From positions 1 to 7,667 of the forward strand of contig JAZSHZ010000142.1 of the NCBI GenBank assembly GCA_045533555.1: a DNA stretch of 7,667 nt. Reading direction: 5' to 3'. The notes under the pieces are model-generated. The model ran no database searches. It was given only the letters and a program-made list of their open reading frames with translations, and was not told the origin of the DNA. Below are positions 1 to 6,045 of the stretch, in pieces. This stretch comes from SIG480 sp045533555. GTDB taxonomy: Bacteria; Bacillota; Clostridia; Oscillospirales; JAAYXM01. Both the position numbers and the translations under genes were made by a program. Positions within the stretch are counted from its first letter, which is position 1, and the number at the start of each line of letters is the position of its first letter.

Positions 1-71
1 GGCGAAACTTCACTTGCAACGCAAACTTCACTATCGAAGATAACTTCTCTTGCCCGCAAGGGCAAACTTAG
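1..71 (-). repeat. Micro-hairpin array A, 3' of pyrF, cut by the window edge
   Basis: Aligns without gaps to 859-929 of array B with two substitutions. Linkers are at 7, 25 and 43 (the last is ACTTCTC) and the variant ACTTAG at 66. Hairpin modules are TTGCAACGCAA (14-24), TATCGAAGATA (32-42) and TTGCCCGCAAGGGCAA (50-65). GGCGAA at 1-6 is the end of the TTCGCC/GGCGAA-type central module. The GTGAAGT half and the next gene lie outside the window. Confidence 0.85.
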
Positions 72-73
72 CT

Positions 74-104
74 GTAAACGAATTTATCCTATAAATTCGT
101 TTAC
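74..104 (-). repeat. Perfect 14-bp inverted repeat across the pyrF stop codon
   Basis: The arms 74-87 (GTAAACGAATTTAT) and 91-104 are exact reverse complements around a 3-base loop. On the minus strand the rising arm encodes the last pyrF residues and the stop TAA begins the falling arm. The next bases are AGCTAAG, with no T tract, so it is not a canonical intrinsic terminator. It occupies the slot held by GCAAAxGC-type hairpins at the carB and pyrD ends, next to the linker variant that starts each array. Confidence 0.85.
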
Positions 105-782
105 ACACCTCTCATATGCCGCGACGGGATCTTCTGCCGCGGTGATCGGGCGTCCGACAACGATATAGTCCGAGCCGATCTTCTTTGCCTCGGCGGGAGT
201 CATAACTCTCTTCTGGTCGCCGATATCGCCATCCGCAAAGCGGACGCCGGGAGTGATCGTCAAAAATTCCTTGCCGCAGGTGTTGTGTACCTTTTCTGCC
301 TCGAGCGGAGAGCAGACAACGCCGTCAAGACCTGCATCACTCGCATTCTTTGCATAGTGCATAACGACCTCATCAATAGGCTCTTTAATGAGAAGGTCAT
401 TCTCCATAGCTTCCTGATCAGTCGATGTAAGCTGAGTAACCGCGATGAGAAGCGGACGCGTTCCGTCCTCGCGCGTGAGACCCTCAAGAGCCGCCTCCAT
501 CATACGCTTCGTTCCCGCTGCGTGAAGGTTTGTTATATCAACATCGAGGTTGCGAAGAACCGACATTGCCTTCTTGACCGTGTTCGGGATATCGTGAAGC
601 TTAAGGTCAAGGAATATCTTGTGGCCGCGCTTCTTTATCTCGCGGACGATACTCGGACCTTCGGCATAGAAAAGCTCCATACCGATTTTTACAAAGGGCT
701 TTCTGCCCGTGAATTTATCAAGAAACGCAAATGTGTCTTCCGCGCTCTTGAAATCGCATGCTACGATAACATCTTTTCCCAT
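84..782 (-). CDS. pyrF: Orotidine 5'-phosphate decarboxylase
   Basis: Decarboxylates OMP to UMP, the last step of the pathway. The 232 residues match the bacterial type 1 (PyrF) family. The catalytic set is D10 in ACDF, K32 in VKIGMELF, and D59, K61 and D64 in FLDLKLHDIPNTV (57-69). Phosphate-binding loops are ITPGVRF (175-181) and VVGRPI (207-212). The ATG at 782 has AAAGGAG (797-791) at 8 bases. The final residues VNEFIG and the TAA are encoded in the rising arm of a perfect inverted repeat (74-104). pyrE, which commonly follows pyrF, is not seen before the left edge. Confidence 0.97.
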   Translation of the reverse strand: MGKDVIVACDFKSAEDTFAFLDKFTGRKPFVKIGMELFYAEGPSIVREIKKRGHKIFLDLKLHDIPNTVKKAMSVLRNLDVDITNLHAAGTKRMMEAALEGLTREDGTRPLLIAVTQLTSTDQEAMENDLLIKEPIDEVVMHYAKNASDAGLDGVVCSPLEAEKVHNTCGKEFLTITPGVRFADGDIGDQKRVMTPAEAKKIGSDYIVVGRPITAAEDPVAAYERCVNEFIG

Positions 783-804
783 GATAATAAACTCCTTTCA
801 ATAA

Positions 805-965
805 GTGAAGTTGTTCGCTTTGCTCACAGTGAAGTTAAGCTTGCCCACTTCGCCGTGAGACGAAACTTCACTTGCAACGCAAACTTCACTATCGAAGATA
901 ACTTCACTTGCCCGCAAGGGCAAACTTAGTTGCAAAAGCTACGCTTTTGCTATACGCAACGTATA
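805..965 (-). repeat. Micro-hairpin array B between pyrD and pyrF
   Basis: Linkers GTGAAGT at 805 and 829, then ACTTCAC at 865, 883 and 901 and a variant ACTTAG at 924. Modules between them: an imperfect hairpin (812-828), a 29-base central segment (836-864), TTGCAACGCAA (872-882), TATCGAAGATA (890-900) and TTGCCCGCAAGGGCAA (908-923). Two more hairpins follow at the pyrD end: GCAAAAGC/GCTTTTGC (932-950) and TATACG/CGTATA (951-965), the latter overlapping the stop codon. The last linker lies 7 bases from the pyrF ribosome binding site, so the array fills the whole 167-base gap. It matches array A in 69 of 71 aligned positions. Confidence 0.87.
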
Positions 966-1855
966 ATATCACTCAGGTTTTCTATTTTGTATTTAGCCAT
1001 AACCCTCGGAAGGTCTTCGATTATATCCTTGCAGACCGTGGGGTTCGTGAGGTTTGCCGCGCCGACTTCAACTGCCGTTGCACCTGCCATCATCATCTCA
1101 ACAACATCCTCGGCAGAGCTTACGCCGCCCATTCCGACGACGGGGATATTGACCGCGTGAGCAACCTGATATACCATTCTGACAGCGACGGGGAAGATTG
1201 CGCTTCCCGAAAAACCGCCCATCTTATTTGCGATGACGGGGCATCTTCTCGCCTTGTTGATTCGCATACCGAGAAGCGTGTTTATAAGGCTGATGCCGTC
1301 CGCACCCGCTTCCTCGCAGGCTTTTGCGATTGAAACTATATCCGTGACATTCGGGGAAAGCTTGATGATGACGGGCTTTTTCGTGACCGCCTTGACGGCG
1401 CGCGTTACCTCTGCCGCCGCTTCGGGTTGAGTTCCGAAGCTCATTCCGCCGCCGTGAACGTTGGGGCAGCTTATATTGACCTCAAGCCAGGCGACCTGCT
1501 CTTCTTTATCGAGTTTTTCGCAAGTGTATGCATAATCCTCGACGGAAAATCCCGAAATATTTGCCATAACGGGTTTATTGAAGCACTTTTTAAGCTTCGG
1601 AAGCTCCTCGGAGATGACCTTCTCGACACCCGGATTCTGAAGTCCGACCGCGTTTATCATACCCGCCGTGCATTCCGCAATTCGCGGAGTCGGGTTTCCG
1701 AAGCGGGGATCGCGCGTTGTTCCCTTGAAGGAGAACGTTCCGAGGACGTTTATATCGTAAATTTCAGCAAACTCATAGCCGTAGCCGAAAGTTCCCGATG
1801 CGGGAATGACGGGATTATCCAATTCTATTCCGCAGAGATTGACATTTAATCCCAT
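950..1855 (-). CDS. pyrD: Dihydroorotate dehydrogenase B, catalytic subunit
   Basis: FMN flavoprotein that oxidises dihydroorotate to orotate and works with PyrK. The 301 residues are full length for a class 1 enzyme. Visible motifs are FKGTT (43-47), NAVGLQNPG (68-76), ANISG (98-102), NISCPN (127-132) with catalytic base C130, which separates it from serine-using class 2 enzymes, IIKLSP (163-168), and the FMN-phosphate loops GGFSG (213-217) and GMGGV (241-245). AAAGGAGGAG (1870-1861) precedes the ATG and lies inside pyrK. The final codons, for RCV and the stop, fall in the hairpin TATACG/CGTATA (951-965) bordering array B, so the extreme C-terminus seems to be contributed by repeat DNA. Confidence 0.97.
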   Translation of the reverse strand: MGLNVNLCGIELDNPVIPASGTFGYGYEFAEIYDINVLGTFSFKGTTRDPRFGNPTPRIAECTAGMINAVGLQNPGVEKVISEELPKLKKCFNKPVMANISGFSVEDYAYTCEKLDKEEQVAWLEVNISCPNVHGGGMSFGTQPEAAAEVTRAVKAVTKKPVIIKLSPNVTDIVSIAKACEEAGADGISLINTLLGMRINKARRCPVIANKMGGFSGSAIFPVAVRMVYQVAHAVNIPVVGMGGVSSAEDVVEMMMAGATAVEVGAANLTNPTVCKDIIEDLPRVMAKYKIENLSDIIRCV

Positions 1856-2577
1856 AAAATCTCCTCCTTTCGCATAACGGGGCCTTCCTTGCAGATTCTC
1901 TTATAACCCGTGAGTGTCTTGCAGGAGCAACCCATACAAGCACCGAAGCCGCAACCCATTCGCTCTTCAAAGCTCAGCTGTGCAGAGGTTTTTGAAGTCT
2001 TATGCACTGCGCGAAGCATCGGCTCGGGTCCGCAGGTATAAACGTATGTATAGTCATATTTTCCGAATGCATCGGTAACAAATCCCTTTGTACCGTAGCT
2101 TCCGTCGACGGTTGTTACCGTGACGTCCGCACCGAGTGCGCGGAATTCATCCTCATAGAAAATTTCGCTTTTCGTGTTGAAGCCGAGGATGACGGAGACC
2201 TTCTTGCCCTCGGCAATGAGTCTCTTTGCGAGGAGATACATCGGCGGAACACCGACACCGCCTCCGACAAGCAGGGGAGCATCCCCCGAAGTCGAAAGGT
2301 CATAGCCGTTGCCGAGACCCGTGAGGATATCGAGCTTTTCGCCCTCGCGCATATCCGCCATCTGCTCCGTTCCCTCTCCGACAACCTTATATATTATCGT
2401 GAGGAGTCCATCAGATACATCACAGACGGAAATCGGACGGCGCAGGAATTTTCCCGCAAGCGCGATATTGACGAATCCTCCCGGCACGCAAGCGGAAGAA
2501 TCTCCCTCAAGCACCATCTTATATACCGAACGGTTAAGAGGTGCGTTTGATTTTATCGTAAAGATTGATTGAGTCAT
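1846..2577 (-). CDS. pyrK: Dihydroorotate dehydrogenase B, electron-transfer subunit
   Basis: FAD and [2Fe-2S] subunit that passes electrons from the PyrD FMN to NAD+ in the class 1B enzyme. The 243 residues show the ferredoxin-reductase fold: RRPIS (46-50) and VGEGT (66-70) for FAD, GGGVGVPP (105-112) for NAD, CGPEPM (182-187), and the cluster cysteines C209, C214, C217 and C229 (CGFGACMGC then RIC). The start at 2577 has GGAGG at 7 bases and gives the family's normal N-terminus. An ATG 20 codons upstream lies inside the repeat array and is rejected. The last 10 bases overlap the pyrD start, and the codons for MRKEEI supply the pyrD ribosome binding site. The two subunits are thus translationally coupled, fitting their stoichiometric complex. 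Confidence 0.96.
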   Translation of the reverse strand: MTQSIFTIKSNAPLNRSVYKMVLEGDSSACVPGGFVNIALAGKFLRRPISVCDVSDGLLTIIYKVVGEGTEQMADMREGEKLDILTGLGNGYDLSTSGDAPLLVGGGVGVPPMYLLAKRLIAEGKKVSVILGFNTKSEIFYEDEFRALGADVTVTTVDGSYGTKGFVTDAFGKYDYTYVYTCGPEPMLRAVHKTSKTSAQLSFEERMGCGFGACMGCSCKTLTGYKRICKEGPVMRKEEILWD

Positions 2578-2579
2578 TG

Positions 2580-2596
2580 AAAAACCTCCGGTTTTT
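2580..2596 (-). promoter_or_regulatory. Hairpin enclosing the pyrK ribosome binding site
   Basis: AAAAACC (2580-2586) and GGTTTTT (2590-2596) form a perfect 7-bp stem with a 3-base loop. On the minus strand the loop and the 3' arm contain the Shine-Dalgarno GGAGG (2589-2585), 7 bases before the pyrK ATG. It directly adjoins the last linker of array C. Five of the seven pairs are A-T, so it is weak and should only modestly damp initiation. Confidence 0.55.
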
Positions 2597-2792
2597 GTGA
2601 AGTTGCATACGCAGTGAAGTTGTTCGCTTACGCTCACAGTGAAGTTTTTGCTCTCGCAAAGGTGAAGTTAATTTTGCCCACTTCGCCTCGAGGCGAAACT
2701 TCATTTACGAAGTGAACTTCACTATCGAAGATAACTTCACTTGCCCGTAAGGGCAAACTTAGTTGCAAAGGCTTTATGCCTTTGCTTACGCA
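2597..2792 (-). repeat. Micro-hairpin array C between carB and pyrK
   Basis: Four GTGAAGT linkers on the plus strand (2597, 2614, 2639, 2662) are followed by the complement ACTTCAC (2716, 2734, plus variants at 2698 and 2757). Between them lie different short inverted repeats: TGCATACGCA (2604-2613), an 18-base imperfect hairpin (2621-2638), TTTGC/GCAAA (within 2646-2661), TTCGCC/GGCGAA around TCGA (2682-2697), TATCGAAGATA (2723-2733) and TTGCCCGTAAGGGCAA (2741-2756). GCAAAGGC/GCCTTTGC (2765-2785) ends directly at the carB stop, and TGC/GCA (2783-2792) has the stop in its loop. Compared with array B it has two extra modules and one replaced. No T tract follows any stem in the direction of transcription, so ordinary termination is unlikely. 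The family is not recognised. Confidence 0.85.
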
Positions 2793-5700
2793 TCAATTGT
2801 TGAAATCGTAAGTGTTGTTTCTTCAAGAACATCGAGGAGGACGCGGACTGTGTCGAGGTTTGTGAAGATTGTCACGTTGTTGTCCGTCGCGAGTGTTCTG
2901 ATCTCGTGGCCGTCCTTCATTGCGTTGGAGCCGATGTTTCTCGTGTTGATGACATATGCGATGTGACCCTGACGGATAGCATTCGGGATCTCTTCGCTGC
3001 CTTCGGAGATCTTCTTGAGAACGTGTGTTCTGATTCCGTTCTGCTTGAGGAACTCTCCTGTTCCTGCAGTTGCCTGGATATTGAAGCCGAGGTTATAGAA
3101 GCGGCGGATGAGCGGAAGAGCTTCTTCCTTATCCTCATCAGCAATCGTTGCAAGGACAGTTCCGTAGTTCTGGACGCGCATACCCGATGCCTGAAGTGCC
3201 TTATAAAGCGCGCGGTTGAGCTTGTCGTCATATCCGATTGCTTCGCCCGTTGATTTCATTTCGGGGGAGAGATATGCATCAAGTCCGCGGATCTTGTTGA
3301 AGGAGAATACCGGAACCTTGACATACCAGCGCTTCTTCTCCGGCGGATAGATATCGAAGATGCCCTGCTCCTTGAGGCTCTTTCCGAGAATTACCTCTGT
3401 TGCGATATCCGCAAGGCTATATCCCGTTGCCTTGGAGAGGAACGGAACCGTTCTCGATGAACGCGGGTTGACCTCGATGATGAATACGTTGTCATCGTTG
3501 TCGACGATGAACTGGATGTTATAGAGACCGACGATGCCGATGCCGAGACCGAGCTTCTTCGCATACTGAAGAATGATGCCCTTGACCTTATCGGAGATGG
3601 AGAACGTCGGATAGACGCTTATGGAGTCACCCGAATGGACACCCGTTCTCTCAACGAGCTCCATAATACCGGGGACGAATACGTCGCGACCGTCGCAGAT
3701 TGCATCGACCTCGACTTCTTTTCCCTGAATATACTTATCAACAAGGACGGGCTTGTCAACATCGATTTCAACAGCCGTCTTGAGATACTGACGGAGCTGC
3801 TCCTCATTTGAAACAATCTGCATTGCGCGTCCGCCGAGAACGAAGCTCGGGCGAACGAGAACGGGGTAGCCGATTGCTGCTGCCGCTGCGATACCGTCGT
3901 CAATATTTGTGACGGCGCGACCCTGCGGCTGCGGAATTCCGAGCTCGCGGAGAATCTTCTCAAAGCTTCCGCGGTCTTCTGCGCGCTCGATTGCATCGCA
4001 ATCGGTTCCGATGATCTTGACACCGTGTGCGCGGAGCGGCTCTGCAAGGTTGATAGCAGTCTGACCGCCGAGAGAAGCGATGACGCCTTCCGGCTTCTCA
4101 AACTCGATGATGTTCATGACATCCTCGCAGGTGAGCGGCTCGAAATAGAGCTTATCTGCCGTTGTGTAGTCCGTCGAAACCGTTTCGGGGTTGTTGTTGA
4201 CGATGATTGCCTCATAGCCTGAGTTCTTGATTGTCGAAACCGCATGGACGGTCGAATAGTCAAACTCAACGCCCTGACCGATACGGATCGGGCCTGCACC
4301 GAGGACGATGATCTTCTTTCTGTCGCTGAGGCGACTTGCATTCTCGCCCGTGTAGGACGAATAGAAATAGGGGATATATGCACCCGTGTGGCTTGTGTCG
4401 ACCATTTTATAAACGGGGAAGACGTTCTTTTCCTTGCGGAAGTCAAATACTTCGCGCTCCGTGACATTCCATAGCTTTGCGATATATCTGTCGGAGAAGC
4501 CGAGCTTCTTTGCCTCGATAAGAACGTCAAGGTCATATTTGTTGCTTTCAATCTTCTTCTCTGCATCCGTGATCTGCTTGAATGCCTCGAGGAAGAATGC
4601 TGTTATGCCGGTAACCTTATGGACTTCCTCAACCGTTGCGCCGAGCCAGAATGCCTCTGCAATCGCGAAGAGGTTGTCGTCGTGGAATTCGCTGATATAT
4701 TCGATGAGCTCATCCTTCTTCATTCCGTCAAACTTCGGGAGGTTGAAGTGGTATGCACCGTTCTCAAGAGAGCGGACGCTCTTGAGGAGACATTCGGAGA
4801 GGTTTGAGCCGATGCCCATAATCTCGCCCGTTGCCTTCATCTGAGTTCCGAGCATATTGGAAGCCTGAGTGAACTTATCAAAGGGGAAGCGCGGAAGCTT
4901 TGCGATGATATAATCGAGGCTCGGCTCATATGCCGCAGTCGTGTTTGCAATCGGAATTTCCTCGAGAGTCATACCGACGGCAATCTTTGCCGTTACTCTT
5001 GCGATCGGATATCCCGAAGCCTTCGATGCGAGAGCGGATGAGCGAGAAACGCGCGGGTTGACCTCGATAAGATAGTATTCGCTGGAATTCGGGTTGAGAG
5101 CGAACTGAACGTTGCAGCCGCCTTCAATCTTGAGCTCGCGGATAAGCTTGATTGCCGAATCGTTGAGCATCTTTTCGTCTTCTTTTGAAAGAGTCATAAT
5201 CGGAGCAACAACGATTGAGTCGCCCGTGTGTACGCCGACGGGGTCGACGTTTTCCATTCCGCAGATGGTTATTGCATTATCCTTCGAGTCGCGCATAACC
5301 TCAAACTCGATTTCCTTATAACCCTTGACGGACTTTTCGATAAGAACCTGATGCACGGGGGAGAGCTTGAATGCATTGAGACCGACCTCAATAAGCTCTT
5401 CTTCATTGTAAGCAAAGCCGCCGCCTGTTCCGCCGAGAGTGAAAGCGGGGCGGAGAACAACGGGGTAGCCGATTCTCTTTGCAGCTTCCTTTGCTTCTTC
5501 GAGAGAATATGTTATCTCGGAAGGAATTGTCGGCTCGCCGATGGATTCGCAAAGCTCCTTGAACATTTCGCGGTCCTCTGCGCGCTCGATTGACTCGGAG
5601 CTTGTTCCGAGAAGCTCGACTCCGCATTCCTTGAGAATTCCCTTTTCCTCAAGCTGCATTGCGAGGTTAAGACCTGTCTGACCGCCGATACCGGGGACGA

Positions 5701-5956
5701 TTGCATCCGGGCGCTCGTGGCGGAGAATCTTTGCGATATATTCAAGTGTGAGCGGCTCCATATATACCTTATCTGCAATTGTCGTATCGGTCATAATCGT
5801 TGCAGGGTTGGAGTTGCAGAGGATAACCTCATAGCCCTCCTCGCGAAGCGCGAGGCAAGCCTGCGTTCCCGCATAGTCAAACTCCGCAGCCTGACCGATG
5901 ACGATCGGGCCCGAGCCTATGATAAGAACCTTCTTAATGTCTGTTCGCTTTGCCAT
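2786..5956 (-). CDS. carB: Carbamoyl-phosphate synthase, large subunit
   Basis: Makes carbamoyl phosphate from bicarbonate, two ATP and ammonia channelled from the glutaminase subunit CarA. The 1056 residues match the usual length and contain both synthetase halves. The first opens with LIIGSGPIVIGQ (11-22), has the ATP-grasp loop RPAFTLGGTGGG (169-180) and the metal site EVNPR (298-302). The linker/oligomerisation domain spans about 400-540. The second half has VLGAGPIRIGQG (551-562), RPSFVLGGR (702-710) and EVNPR (828-832). A C-terminal MGS-like allosteric domain (about 933-1056) is the site of UMP and PRPP control in the family. The ATG at 5956 is preceded by GGAGG (5970-5966) at 9 bases. 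The linker end reads MVDTSHTGAYIPYFYSSY where most CarB proteins have a VDTCAAEF-type motif, and it is about two residues shorter. No carA adjoins it, so the partner must be encoded elsewhere. Confidence 0.97.
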   Translation of the reverse strand: MAKRTDIKKVLIIGSGPIVIGQAAEFDYAGTQACLALREEGYEVILCNSNPATIMTDTTIADKVYMEPLTLEYIAKILRHERPDAIVPGIGGQTGLNLAMQLEEKGILKECGVELLGTSSESIERAEDREMFKELCESIGEPTIPSEITYSLEEAKEAAKRIGYPVVLRPAFTLGGTGGGFAYNEEELIEVGLNAFKLSPVHQVLIEKSVKGYKEIEFEVMRDSKDNAITICGMENVDPVGVHTGDSIVVAPIMTLSKEDEKMLNDSAIKLIRELKIEGGCNVQFALNPNSSEYYLIEVNPRVSRSSALASKASGYPIARVTAKIAVGMTLEEIPIANTTAAYEPSLDYIIAKLPRFPFDKFTQASNMLGTQMKATGEIMGIGSNLSECLLKSVRSLENGAYHFNLPKFDGMKKDELIEYISEFHDDNLFAIAEAFWLGATVEEVHKVTGITAFFLEAFKQITDAEKKIESNKYDLDVLIEAKKLGFSDRYIAKLWNVTEREVFDFRKEKNVFPVYKMVDTSHTGAYIPYFYSSYTGENASRLSDRKKIIVLGAGPIRIGQGVEFDYSTVHAVSTIKNSGYEAIIVNNNPETVSTDYTTADKLYFEPLTCEDVMNIIEFEKPEGVIASLGGQTAINLAEPLRAHGVKIIGTDCDAIERAEDRGSFEKILRELGIPQPQGRAVTNIDDGIAAAAAIGYPVLVRPSFVLGGRAMQIVSNEEQLRQYLKTAVEIDVDKPVLVDKYIQGKEVEVDAICDGRDVFVPGIMELVERTGVHSGDSISVYPTFSISDKVKGIILQYAKKLGLGIGIVGLYNIQFIVDNDDNVFIIEVNPRSSRTVPFLSKATGYSLADIATEVILGKSLKEQGIFDIYPPEKKRWYVKVPVFSFNKIRGLDAYLSPEMKSTGEAIGYDDKLNRALYKALQASGMRVQNYGTVLATIADEDKEEALPLIRRFYNLGFNIQATAGTGEFLKQNGIRTHVLKKISEGSEEIPNAIRQGHIAYVINTRNIGSNAMKDGHEIRTLATDNNVTIFTNLDTVRVLLDVLEETTLTISTIDA

Positions 5957-5999
5957 TTTATTCTACCTCCGAAAAGTTAATTTTTACCGAACCTGACAC

Positions 6000-6027
6000 G
6001 GGACGTCGAGGACGCCGTCCCCTACAA
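6000..6027. repeat. REP-like 28-base palindrome, copy 1
   Basis: The unit occupies part of the 89-base pyrC/carB gap. The stem is GGGACG (6000-6005) with CGTCCC (6016-6021), followed by CCTACAA. Relative to the copy at 7453-7480 the fourth stem base is A instead of T and its partner T instead of A, so pairing is kept. Inside a polycistronic message it would form a GC-rich hairpin between pyrC and carB, where such palindromes often protect the upstream 3' end or lower downstream expression. That role is inference. Confidence 0.75.
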
Positions 6028-6045
6028 GTTTTATTCCCCGAATAT

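Noticed and set aside
1..71. CRISPR array, because a short repeat alternates with different inserts
   Set aside because: The repeat is only 7 bases, inserts are 10-29 bases and palindromic, the linker changes orientation within an array, and no cas gene is present.
285..929. A 214-residue plus-strand open frame opposite pyrF and array B
   Set aside because: It is antisense to a clear pyrF, has no ribosome binding site or family motif, and its tail is translated repeat DNA. High GC in codon positions of pyrF explains the open frame.
908..950. Array hairpins as intrinsic terminators between operon genes
   Set aside because: None of the stems is followed by a T tract on the minus strand, and the genes downstream have no promoter of their own that I can see.
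2578..2637. A 20-residue longer PyrK starting inside array C
   Set aside because: The added residues are translated linker repeats with no ribosome binding site, while the ATG at 2577 has GGAGG at 7 bases and a family-like N-terminus.
5957..5999. A separate promoter for carB in the pyrC/carB gap
   Set aside because: No convincing -35/-10 pair is visible; the region holds the carB ribosome binding site and AT-rich sequence only.
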